DNA from: Oscillospiraceae bacterium
GTDB lineage: Bacteria > Bacillota > Clostridia > Oscillospirales > Ruminococcaceae
DNA length: 64,000 nt
Reading direction: 5' to 3'
Assembly (NCBI GenBank): GCA_009777445.1
Contig: WRLV01000001.1
Coordinates: 35,222 to 99,221 of the forward strand
A program made the translations under genes and the position numbers. Position 1 is the stretch's first letter. Every line of letters begins with the position of its first letter. The notes under the pieces were generated by a model that was not told where the DNA came from, searched no databases, and was given only the letters and a program-made list of their open reading frames with translations. Positions 45,830 through 54,739 of this stretch are shown piece by piece.

Positions 45830-47191
45830 ATGTTTAAACTTCGTTCGTTTTTCAAAGTCGGCGTGAAGCGAATTCTCGACAAGAAAGGCGCGAGCTTGTT
45901 GTTTGTTATGGCGACTATGCTTTTCTTGCTTGTCATTTGCGGCTCTGTTATGACCGCCGCCATCTCAAGCATAAATTACGGTGTCGGTCAAAGTGACACC
46001 AACCGCGTTATGGCGTTAGAGAATTCGATTCACGAGACCATTATGTTCAGCCTGTTGGCTGACATTGACGACCCTAACACGTTAGCCCACCAACTTTCGG
46101 TAAGGCTTTCAAACGGAAACACCTCTCAAGTTGAGCTTGATTTCGACTTAGACAGTTTCCCCGACATTTTTGATGACAACAGAATACAGTTAGACAGCAT
46201 ATGGATTGCGTTTGTGGGGGAAAACTCAATAAATAACGACTCTCTCCCCGCGCTGTATGAGACGGTTACCCAACACAGAGTCTGCTCTGACGACACAAAC
46301 TGCACGGCAATTGTTTATTGTGGGCCTCATAATCAAATGTGCGAGTATCTTTGTTCAAACCCCGACCACCTCTTGCACGTGTGTTGCCCACCCGAGGATT
46401 GCCCTTTAGAAGGGGCCCCTGACCACATCTGTTGTTCATCCCCCTGTTTAGAGAGCTGTAACGAATGTGTGATTACCTGTAAATATGCGCACGTTTGTTG
46501 CCCACCGGAAGATTGTCCGGAACAAGACGAACCGGGGCATGTTTGTTGCACACCAGCTTGCACTTTGTTAGAAGAGCATTTTTGCGAATTTGGTTGTATT
46601 GTCATCTGCTCCTTAGACCACTGCTGTGACCCCGATTGTCTCGATGTAGAGGTGCACGGGCACGTTTGTTGTGACTTTGATTGTCCGTTTCCACCCCACC
46701 CTACTTTGAACTGTGTCTATATTTGCGAACACGCCGATGAACACCACAACTGTGAAACAGAACCGGATGGTTGCGTAAATGTGACTGACATCAGCCACCA
46801 GTGCGACAATCCCGCAACCTGCAACTTAGCAACCAACCAAACAAGAACGTTTAGCGTTTCAGAGACAACTTTAATGTCACCGCGAATACCGCGGACAATG
46901 ACGGCAATTTCAGATATGACAGTTACCGTTCAAATTGTCGTTGACGGCGGCAGAAGAGTCACCTCAAGGGCTACATATTCCTACACAGGGAACACGGTGT
47001 CGGATTGTCAGAAAATACCCGGTGTCTGCATCCCACCCCCGGAAATTGGAATGCTTCGCCCTGATGGACCGCTTGATTCGCCCTACCCTCGCTGTTGCTT
47101 AAATGATAATGTGTTAGAAACTGATTTAGGGCTGAATTTTACCGTTGCCGGTTTCGGAGAATGGAGGTTGGTTGGCTATGACAGAGTTTAA
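45830..47191 (+). CDS. Pseudopilin operon protein, PilX-like N-terminus and Cys/His-rich central region
   Basis: 'DKKGASLLFVMATMLFLLVICGSVMTAAI'; repeated 'HVCCPPEDCP' motifs. Confidence 0.82.
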   Translation: MFKLRSFFKVGVKRILDKKGASLLFVMATMLFLLVICGSVMTAAISSINYGVGQSDTNRVMALENSIHETIMFSLLADIDDPNTLAHQLSVRLSNGNTSQVELDFDLDSFPDIFDDNRIQLDSIWIAFVGENSINNDSLPALYETVTQHRVCSDDTNCTAIVYCGPHNQMCEYLCSNPDHLLHVCCPPEDCPLEGAPDHICCSSPCLESCNECVITCKYAHVCCPPEDCPEQDEPGHVCCTPACTLLEEHFCEFGCIVICSLDHCCDPDCLDVEVHGHVCCDFDCPFPPHPTLNCVYICEHADEHHNCETEPDGCVNVTDISHQCDNPATCNLATNQTRTFSVSETTLMSPRIPRTMTAISDMTVTVQIVVDGGRRVTSRATYSYTGNTVSDCQKIPGVCIPPPEIGMLRPDGPLDSPYPRCCLNDNVLETDLGLNFTVAGFGEWRLVGYDRV

Positions 47192-47528
47192 AAAGCGTAT
47201 TGTTTCAAAAAAAGGCGAGCTTTTACTCGAAACGATTATCAGTATTCTTGCTTTGGGCATTATGGTATTGGGGATTTCGCACATCATCAGCATATCGCTA
47301 AACATAACGGGCGATGCCCTCGCCGATGCAAAACATTTGCAAGAAGAAGTCATTAACCCCGTGATGGCATGGGAATATACCGACAGTGGCATAACGGTTG
47401 CTAACTTCAGATTTGAGGGAATAACAGTATCGCATGGCGTAACTATAAATGTCAGCAGTCTCGGCGATTCAGACGACCCTTATAACAGCATAATAGCGTT
47501 TACTCCGAAGGTGGTGGGTGTGTCATGA
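47178..47528 (+). CDS. Minor pseudopilin-like protein
   Basis: 'SKKGELLLETIISILALGIMVLGISHIISISL' prepilin-type N-terminus. Confidence 0.78.
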   Translation: MTEFKKRIVSKKGELLLETIISILALGIMVLGISHIISISLNITGDALADAKHLQEEVINPVMAWEYTDSGITVANFRFEGITVSHGVTINVSSLGDSDDPYNSIIAFTPKVVGVS

Positions 47529-48121
47529 CAGAACATTTAAGTAAAATAACCAACAACAAAGGGGCGACTTTGGCTGAGCTTATAGTTGGCACAGCACTGC
47601 TCACGATTGTCATGCTCATGATTTCCATGATTTTCACCCACGCTTCTCGTTCACAACAAATGATAGTCGAGATGGCTGAGTTAGGGGCAATGATTGATGA
47701 TGTTTCAAACCCGTTGATAAGAGACTTAACGAGCGCGAGCGTTCCGTTGAGATTTGATGCATCTGATTGCATTCACATTCCCGTCTGCAACCCCGACAAC
47801 CCGACAACCTGTTGGGCGAATGGTGTAAGCAAAGTCGCAATACCCCAACCGGCATCGGTATATGCGATTGAAGACGGGCTGTTAGTCAGAACTTGCACAT
47901 CGTTGGCTTGCCCCTTGACGGGCGACCACACGCACACGGTTTTTCCGAGCGAATTTTATAAAAACAAAAACGTCAATTTCACCTGTGAGCCAACAGGCAC
48001 CATCGGCAACGCCTATCTGCTAACCGTTGTAATCGCCCAAAACGACACAGACACCGAGCTGCTGAGAAGAGAGTATGTCGTAAGACCTTTGAGGGTTAAT
48101 CTTCCGGATTCAGAGACGTAA
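47525..48121 (+). CDS. Minor pseudopilin-like protein (PilW/PilV-like)
   Basis: 'TNNKGATLAELIVGTALLTIVMLMISMIFTHAS'; overlaps previous stop by 4 nt. Confidence 0.82.
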   Translation: MTEHLSKITNNKGATLAELIVGTALLTIVMLMISMIFTHASRSQQMIVEMAELGAMIDDVSNPLIRDLTSASVPLRFDASDCIHIPVCNPDNPTTCWANGVSKVAIPQPASVYAIEDGLLVRTCTSLACPLTGDHTHTVFPSEFYKNKNVNFTCEPTGTIGNAYLLTVVIAQNDTDTELLRREYVVRPLRVNLPDSET

Positions 48122-48201
48122 TATATAGTTAGCAACTATCCACGCCCAATTGTTATATTTACAACCCACCCCCCATATATTTATACGGGGGGGGTGGTAT
48201 T

Positions 48202-48615
48202 TTGTCCGGAAAAAGGAGAGCCGAATATAAAAAGGGAGCTAAGAAAACCTTTAAAATATACATAATATCGGTGGTCTTGGGCGCATTAGGCAGTATTGTC
48301 ATGCTCTTGCTTTGCTCACTTATAATGTGGCTGTTAAAGCTTCCCCCTGAAACTGGAGAGACTTTTGGAATGGTCTCGTTCGGAGCGGGCTGTCTCATCG
48401 CCGGAATGATTTCTGCAAAAATCATTCATCGCGCCGGAATGTTATGCGGCATAAAAGCCGCCTTATTGCTGTTATTACCCGTTATGGCGGTGTCAATCGT
48501 AACGGCACTATTCTCAACGACCTCAACCAATCTAATAGAACTTCTGTTAGGACGAGCCATAAACGCCATAATCTGCGGGGCCGTTGGTGGAGTGATTGGG
48601 GTGAATGACAACTGA
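48202..48615 (+). CDS. TIGR04086 family membrane protein
   Basis: Four TM segments, 'GCLIAGMISAKIIHRAGMLCGIKAALLLLL'; C-term 'GVNDN' abuts repeat. Confidence 0.85.
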   Translation: MSGKRRAEYKKGAKKTFKIYIISVVLGALGSIVMLLLCSLIMWLLKLPPETGETFGMVSFGAGCLIAGMISAKIIHRAGMLCGIKAALLLLLPVMAVSIVTALFSTTSTNLIELLLGRAINAIICGAVGGVIGVNDN

Positions 48616-48759
48616 CGAAGAATTGACAATGTACAATTGACAATTGACAATGAAGGAGTCGCCGTTGGCGACTGATTTGAAATTATAACAGCTACACCGC
48701 CCGGCAGTTTCTGTTGGGGGGTGTTTGGTTTGCGGGACGGGCAAGCCCGTCCCCTACAA
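48607..48759. repeat. Composite repeat copy (heptad + three hairpin modules)
   Basis: 'actgacgaagaattgacaatgtacaattgacaattg', gtcgccgttggcgac, cgcccggcagtttctgttggggg, gggacgggcaagcccgtcccctac. Confidence 0.9.
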
Positions 48760-48999
48760 AAAGCACTATCAAAAGGCGTAGCATATTTCAAAAATAAATT
48801 AAAATCCTGTCCCAAAATGTCCGTTTTATTATGTTATAATATTTACATGATTATTTAATGCAGAAAGGAGGGGATTGAAAATGAGAGCTAAAAATCAAAA
48901 TTATTTTTATATTTTTCGTCAAAACAAACAAAGCCCATACGTAAAATTTGTGAGAAGTTACAAAATTCATAAAACGCAAAATTATTTTGCATTTTGGGG

Positions 49000-49152
49000 T
49001 TGACGAACAGTTGACAGTTGACAATTGAGAGTTGACAGTTATGCTGTCCGCTTGCGCGGACGTTTTTATTTGGCGCATTTGTTGCAACTTCAAACTCAGT
49101 CGCCGCAAGGCGACACCACCATTGTCAATTGTCAACTGTCAATTGTCAATTG
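49000..49152. repeat. Composite repeat copy with inverted heptad arms and two hairpins
   Basis: ttgacgaacagttgacagttgacaattgagagttgacag ... tccgcttgcgcgga ... gtcgccgcaaggcgac ... attgtcaattgtcaactgtcaattgtcaattg. Confidence 0.93.
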
Positions 49153-49635
49153 AAAAAGTGGGGACCGCTTCAAAAAATTGAGCATTTGCGCGAGCATGAG
49201 AATGGCGATGCGAAGGCGCAGGCACTGTTAGCGCGGTATAATTCGCCGCTTGAGGAATTGAAAGTTAAGTGTTTTGGCGACATTTGCGTTAGGGCAGGGA
49301 GTCGGGTTCCGGTTGATTTGCCGCATGTCGGGCGCAAGTTCATGATTGCCGAATCTTGCATTCACACATTTTCAGGAAATTCTCACATGATGGAGCTTGA
49401 CTTAGTGAACGAAAACAAGTATAATATAAGGACGGCGTTTATGCCTGTTGTTGAGGGTGATGAGGTGCTTGAGAGTGAGGGGATTGAGAAGGGGATTACT
49501 TATTTTTCTACTATGGGGAAGGAACATAGGGGCGGTGATTTGCGTGATGATGAGCTCATAACGTTCGATAAGTGGGATGTAACCCGTGTTAATCCGCAAA
49601 ACAGCAAGGAAGGGGTGACGGTTGTAGAATGGTAA
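49129..49635 (+). pseudogene. Possible 5'-truncated phage/tail-like protein whose open frame begins inside the repeat arm
   Basis: Translation starts 'STVNCQLKKWG' with TTG in the repeat; body 'AESCIHTFSGNSHMMELDLV' is vaguely XkdQ-like; tentative. Confidence 0.4.
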
Positions 49636-50336
49636 AAAGAAACTATACGCTTTGTCGAACTAAACGCAAAGATGTAATTGCTTATAGCGAGCCTATACTT
49701 GAAAGCAAATATCGCTTTAGAAGGTCGAAAGAAAGAGTAGACCTTGAAGCTTACAGAATTTTCTATGAAAATCGCAATTTTTGGGTAGAAGTAGAAATTT
49801 TAAAAAATGCCGCATACATTTTGTATAAAGATGTGGAGTTTGGTCTCGAAGAGCAAGAGAAGTTTGACCGAATGGTGAAGGAGCATGAGAGACGGTTGGT
49901 GGAGTATGAGAGAAACAATCCTTCGAGAGCTAATCCTACAGCCAGCAATATAAACACAGGACATTTGTTTAGGTGTACTTGTGATGTTCATAATGGTAGC
50001 CATAGTGGTGTGGATTACGCAGGTGTTAGGGGAGACCCAATTTATTCAGCCATAAGTGGCAACGCTGTAATCATAAAGAGTGGGGCAGTAAACAACAAAA
50101 ACAACACAAGCGACCCGGGAAATTACGTACAAGTTATATCCGAAGACAATACAACAGTTACGCAATATCTGCATTTAAACACAATAACTATTCAAAACAA
50201 CCAAAAAGTTCAAGCCGGAACACAAATAGGGACAATGGGAGATACCGGTTATTCATTTGGTGTTCATCTTCATTTTGGAGTGATGATTAAGGGTGTTGCC
50301 GTTGACCCAATAAAATTTTTGGAGGGAACTCTATGA
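49629..50336 (+). CDS. M23 family metallopeptidase
   Basis: 'HSGVDYAGVRGDPIYSAISGNAVII', 'GNYVQVISEDNTTVTQYLHLNTI', 'GDTGYSFGVHLHFGV'. Confidence 0.92.
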   Translation: MVKRNYTLCRTKRKDVIAYSEPILESKYRFRRSKERVDLEAYRIFYENRNFWVEVEILKNAAYILYKDVEFGLEEQEKFDRMVKEHERRLVEYERNNPSRANPTASNINTGHLFRCTCDVHNGSHSGVDYAGVRGDPIYSAISGNAVIIKSGAVNNKNNTSDPGNYVQVISEDNTTVTQYLHLNTITIQNNQKVQAGTQIGTMGDTGYSFGVHLHFGVMIKGVAVDPIKFLEGTL

Positions 50337-50773
50337 AAAAATTAATACTATTAGTTGCAACCATTGCGTTAATTTCATCGTGTAATCTTCATTCAAACGA
50401 CATCGCCCAAAAAGAAAACATAATCGTGCGAGAGCCTAAGATGAATGAAGTTACGTATGAAATAAGCGAAAAGTTAATTGGAAAGTATGTTGTCGAGAAT
50501 GACCCTGAAATGTATTTTGAAATTAAGCCCGATGGAAAATTTGACATCTCACTTAATGCCAATTCGGGATATGCAAGGTATAATGAGGAAACCGTTCAAT
50601 TTACCGCACTCTATTCAGACATAAGGACAATCATCAGCTTTAACATAACAAGCGGTCTGCATTCATTTGGTAATGTCTTATCAATTAGTTTTATGGGCAA
50701 TCCTGAATGCACCTCTTTTCTATCAACAACATACTGGTCTTATTTAAACTTAGAATTTATAAAGCAACCTTAA
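50333..50773 (+). CDS. Hypothetical lipoprotein
   Basis: 'MKKLILLVATIALISSCN' lipobox; overlaps M23 gene stop by 4 nt. Confidence 0.75.
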   Translation: MKKLILLVATIALISSCNLHSNDIAQKENIIVREPKMNEVTYEISEKLIGKYVVENDPEMYFEIKPDGKFDISLNANSGYARYNEETVQFTALYSDIRTIISFNITSGLHSFGNVLSISFMGNPECTSFLSTTYWSYLNLEFIKQP

Positions 50774-50789
50774 CATTCAAAGGAGATTC

Positions 50790-51890
50790 ATGGTGAAAAA
50801 GATTGTAACTATAATTTTAATAGCTTTAATCTTTACTTCTTGCGGCTTTCAAAAGTCGCAAGAAGTTGAGGATTATGCAAAGGAAACTCAACACATTCCC
50901 AAAACAACGCAAGCAACCCAACCCACTGAAACTCTGACAGAAATAGATGACAACCCTGTTTTAGCTTTTGTGACGATTGGTGGGACAGAATATGACACAT
51001 CTCTTGTTGAATTAGATTTGAACTGGAAAGATTTAGGCAACGAGGACATTGCACCATTGAAACATTTTGCAAATTTAGAACACTTAATTTTGAGCGGCAA
51101 TGAAATCAGCGACCTAACCCCATTGTCCACGCTCGCAAACTTAGAGCGATTAGATTTATCAAGAAATAAGATTAGCGACTTAACCCCATTGTCAGAGCTT
51201 GTGAATTTAAAGCATTTGGATTTTTGGTGGAACAAAGTCAGCGACCTAACCCCATTGTCAAAGCTTGTGAATTTGGAGGATTTGATTTTTAGGGAAAACG
51301 AAGTCAGCGACCTAACCCCGTTGTCAAGGCTTGTGAATTTGAAGCGTTTAGATTTTGGTGACAACAAAATCAATGATTTAACTACATTGTCAGAGCTTGC
51401 AAATTTGGAGCATTTAGGTTTTTGGGACAATAAAGTCAGTGACATAACCCCATTATCGAGACTTGTAAAGTTAGACGTTTTAATCTTTGATGGAAATGAG
51501 GTTAGCAACCTGTTACCTTTATCCGAGCTTACAAGTTTAACAATTTTGTATATGCAGTTCAATGAAATCAGCGATTTAACGCCATTGTCAGAGCTTGTAA
51601 ATTTGGAACGTTTAGGTTTTGAGAACAATAAAGTCAGCGACTTGTCGCCGCTGTCTGAACTTACAAATTTGAAAACTTTAAACGCTGCTAACAATCAGCT
51701 CGTTGACTTAACATCATTGTCTGCCCACAACAACTTAGAGTATTTGTTTTTGCAAGGCAATCAGATTGAGGATTTAAGCCCGTTGCTTAACATTGAAAGT
51801 TTGAATACTTTGTTTTGGCACAACAATCCGATTGACGATTTGTCACTTTTAGAACAGTTTGAAGAAAAAGGCGTTAACTTCACGTTTTGA
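50790..51890 (+). CDS. Leucine-rich repeat lipoprotein (internalin-like)
   Basis: 'MVKKIVTIILIALIFTSCG' lipobox; about eleven 22-aa 'LTPLSELVNLxxLxFxxNxVSD' repeats. Confidence 0.93.
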   Translation: MVKKIVTIILIALIFTSCGFQKSQEVEDYAKETQHIPKTTQATQPTETLTEIDDNPVLAFVTIGGTEYDTSLVELDLNWKDLGNEDIAPLKHFANLEHLILSGNEISDLTPLSTLANLERLDLSRNKISDLTPLSELVNLKHLDFWWNKVSDLTPLSKLVNLEDLIFRENEVSDLTPLSRLVNLKRLDFGDNKINDLTTLSELANLEHLGFWDNKVSDITPLSRLVKLDVLIFDGNEVSNLLPLSELTSLTILYMQFNEISDLTPLSELVNLERLGFENNKVSDLSPLSELTNLKTLNAANNQLVDLTSLSAHNNLEYLFLQGNQIEDLSPLLNIESLNTLFWHNNPIDDLSLLEQFEEKGVNFTF

Positions 51891-51938
51891 TAGCATTGAC
51901 ATTGCTAAACGACAACGAAGAAGAGCAGTGAGTTTGAA

Positions 51939-51976
51939 ACAGAACGGCGGTTCTCACGCCGCCGTTCTGTCTTGTT
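51939..51976 (+). terminator. Rho-independent terminator after LRR gene
   Basis: 12-bp stem ACAGAACGGCGG/CCGCCGTTCTGT, loop ttctcacg, followed by cttgtttt. Confidence 0.82.
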
Positions 51977-52096
51977 TTAGCAAGACATTCCAACAAAAAA
52001 TAACCCAATATCACACACCGTAGGTAGAGGGTATGGTCTATAAAAGAAAATCGGTGAAATAAAAACCGTTATAGAAGCATTAGGAGGGACATTAGA

Positions 52097-52681
52097 GTGA
52101 AAAAGCTTTTAAAAATAGTGCTTATACTATTCTGCATAGCAACGAACATAATACAGTCAATTGTTTTTGTATTTGTGATTGGGTATCTTTTCGCAATTAG
52201 CGGTGCGTACACCGTTGTATATCTTTTTAAACCTAACCCACCAAGCCCCGAAATCAAATACGGCGAGTTTCCGCTTCATATAGTTTACGAATTGAATGGT
52301 GAAATTATAGTGCTAAGAGATGTGATGATTTGTGAGTTTGATGGGTTTGAATATTACGGAACTCCGGGTAACAAACGCCGCGTTTGGAAAACGCGTCTTA
52401 GGAGCGGAAACGAGAGATTGACCTTGTTAAAAATTGATGAAGACACAGAACTTTATTGTTGGTATGGCTCGCCTAACTATTATATGGGTGATTTGCGTTA
52501 TGGAGAAACACCGGAAGAATATGAACAAGACCTAAGGGATAGTTTTGAATGGGGGTTTATAAGTATTAGAAGAGAGGGATTTAGCAACGCAGCGGTTCAT
52601 GCTGATAAGGCGTGGGAAGATTATAATTTAAGGGTTCTTGATTATTATTTTTCAAAGCCTATAGTAAATAGTTTTGAGTAA
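52097..52681 (+). CDS. Hypothetical membrane-anchored protein
   Basis: N-terminal TM 'IVLILFCIATNIIQSIVFVFVIGYLFAISGAYTVVYLF'; ttaggaggg RBS. Confidence 0.7.
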   Translation: MKKLLKIVLILFCIATNIIQSIVFVFVIGYLFAISGAYTVVYLFKPNPPSPEIKYGEFPLHIVYELNGEIIVLRDVMICEFDGFEYYGTPGNKRRVWKTRLRSGNERLTLLKIDEDTELYCWYGSPNYYMGDLRYGETPEEYEQDLRDSFEWGFISIRREGFSNAAVHADKAWEDYNLRVLDYYFSKPIVNSFE

Positions 52682-52692
52682 AAGAGTTTTTC

Positions 52693-52938
52693 AGGCTGCC
52701 GCCCGATGCTAATAAGTGTCGGGCGGTGGGTTGTTTTTGGTTTTTTGGGGGTGGTTGTGTTTTAAATAGAGTGATGGGTCTTACGCTGTCGCTCTCACCC
52801 ATTTTTGCAAGACATTCCAACCAAAAACACCACCGCCCAACACAAAACTGCCGGGCGGTGTAACTGTTATAATTTCAAATCCGTCGCCGCAAGGCGACAC
52901 AATAACTGTCAACTCTCAATTGTCAACTGTCAACTGTT
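52693..52938. repeat. Composite repeat copies: two CCGCCC hairpins, gtcgccgcaaggcgac, heptad arm
   Basis: 'ccgcccgatgctaataagtgtcgggcgg', 'caccgcccaacacaaaactgccgggcggtg', 'aactgtcaactctcaattgtcaactgtcaactg'. Confidence 0.9.
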
Positions 52939-54739
52939 TAGCCGTTTTCTCACTGATTTTCGCGACTTTCATCAGTTCTTCAAGGGTGGCTTCTTTTAGC
53001 CTTTGCTTGGTTTTGAAGTGTTTCATTAACGCCGCCGCCTTTTGTGGGCCTATTCCTTTTATTTTGGTTAAGCTGGTCTCAAATGTCTTTTTCTTGTGTG
53101 ATTTGCGTTGGAATTCAATTGAAAAGCGATGCACCTCGTTTTGTATTTGAGTAACAAGTGCAAACACTTGTTTGTTCGCGTTAATTTGAATTTCACCATC
53201 TTCATGCGATATTGCTTTCGTGCGGTGTTTTTCATCTTTCACCATGCCGAAAAGGGCGATGTCAGACATTCCCACCTCTTCTAACACAGCTTTTATTGCA
53301 CTTACGTGACCTTTGCCCCCGTCAACAAGAATGAGGTTTGGCTTTTGGTTGAACTTTACGTCGCCGTCAAGCAATCTTAAAAATCGCCGCCTGACAACGT
53401 CACTCATGCAGGCATAATCATCTCGCCCGTCAACGTCTTTGATTGTGAACTTGCGGTAGCCCGCCTTGAAAGGCTTTCCGTCGCGGTAAGTTACCATGCC
53501 ACCGACTTTGATGCTCTCGCCTAAATTCGATATGTCATAGCTCTCGATATAAAGCGGCGTTTCTTTAAGCCCTAACAGCGTTTTAAGCCCTTCAAGCGCG
53601 CGAATTTCTTTTGGCACTCTTCCTGTCTTAACTGCAATATATTCGTTTGCGTTACTTTGCGCCAACGTGATTTGAGTCAAAAACTCACCACGCTTAGGGT
53701 TGATTACGGTGACTTTCTTTTTAGCGTGTTGACTGAAATATTGCTCGATTAAATCTTTGTCGGCGGCGGCTAAAGGGCAATCTATATAAATCTCACGCGG
53801 CAAACTGTCGGGGTTTTCGTAATATTCGCGCATGAATTCTCGTTGGCGTTGGGGCGGCTCGCAATGCTCTTCTATAATAAAATTCACTTTATCGGTAATT
53901 CTGCCGTCACGATATTTTATTACAACGGCGCAAATTTTCCCGGATTCTGTCGGCTCTGAAAATCCGATAACGTCATAAGGTGTGGTTTTAGATGTCTCTA
54001 TTTTTTGGATTGTCCTTGCTTTCTCGATGGCTTTTATTTGGTCGCGAAGCCTTGCGGCGCGCTCAAAGCGTAGTTCTTCAGCAGCTGACAACATCGCGCG
54101 GTTAAGTTCTTCAACGCTTTTTTTACTGCCCGTTTTAATATATTCAACGGCGTTGTTAACCATTGCTTGATATTCATCGGGGCTTATACCGCCGGCGCAA
54201 ACGCCGATACACTTTTTAATGTGGAAATTCAAACACGGCCGTTCTTTCCCAAATTCTTGCGGAAACTTCTTGTTACAAACGGGTAACATAAATATTTTAT
54301 TAGCCTCATCTACTGCCGTTTTAACTATATGGCTACTGCTGAAAGGCCCGATGTAGAGGGCGTTTTTGTCGTTAGTGTCAAAACTGTGAGTAAGTTTCGG
54401 ATATTGCGTACCCGAAATTTTAAAATAGTTAAGCCCTTTGTCATCTTTGAGTAAGATATTATATTTAGGGCGGTGCATTTTTATAAATCGTGCTTCAAGA
54501 ATAAGCGCATCAAGCTCGCTGTCAGTCACTATAAAATCAAAGTCGTCAATATTTTCAACCAACTTAAAAGTTTTTTGCCCTAATTTAAAAATATTTTGAA
54601 AATAACTTGAAACCCTGTTTTTGAGGGCTTTAGCTTTTCCGATATAAATAATCTTACCCGACGAGTCTTTCATAAGATAGATTCCCGGTTTTAACGGAAG
54701 TCTCGCCGCCTTATCGCTCAAAAAAGAAATTTTTTCCAT
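52916..54739 (-). CDS. uvrC: Excinuclease ABC subunit C
   Basis: 'LPLKPGIYLMKDSSGKIIYIGKAKALKNRVSSYF', 'ALYIGPFSSSHIVKTAVDEANKIFMLPVCN', 'PNLILVDGGKGHVSAIKAVL'; C-term 'KQLTVDN' from repeat. Confidence 0.97.
   Translation of the reverse strand: MEKISFLSDKAARLPLKPGIYLMKDSSGKIIYIGKAKALKNRVSSYFQNIFKLGQKTFKLVENIDDFDFIVTDSELDALILEARFIKMHRPKYNILLKDDKGLNYFKISGTQYPKLTHSFDTNDKNALYIGPFSSSHIVKTAVDEANKIFMLPVCNKKFPQEFGKERPCLNFHIKKCIGVCAGGISPDEYQAMVNNAVEYIKTGSKKSVEELNRAMLSAAEELRFERAARLRDQIKAIEKARTIQKIETSKTTPYDVIGFSEPTESGKICAVVIKYRDGRITDKVNFIIEEHCEPPQRQREFMREYYENPDSLPREIYIDCPLAAADKDLIEQYFSQHAKKKVTVINPKRGEFLTQITLAQSNANEYIAVKTGRVPKEIRALEGLKTLLGLKETPLYIESYDISNLGESIKVGGMVTYRDGKPFKAGYRKFTIKDVDGRDDYACMSDVVRRRFLRLLDGDVKFNQKPNLILVDGGKGHVSAIKAVLEEVGMSDIALFGMVKDEKHRTKAISHEDGEIQINANKQVFALVTQIQNEVHRFSIEFQRKSHKKKTFETSLTKIKGIGPQKAAALMKHFKTKQRLKEATLEELMKVAKISEKTAKQLTVDN

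Noticed and set aside
49129-50336. Intact prophage
   Set aside because: Only a tentative tail-like fragment and an M23 peptidase; no capsid, terminase, portal or integrase in the window
50888-51694. Minus-strand 268-aa ORF antisense to the LRR gene
   Set aside because: Mirror of a periodic LRR coding sequence, no RBS or family resemblance
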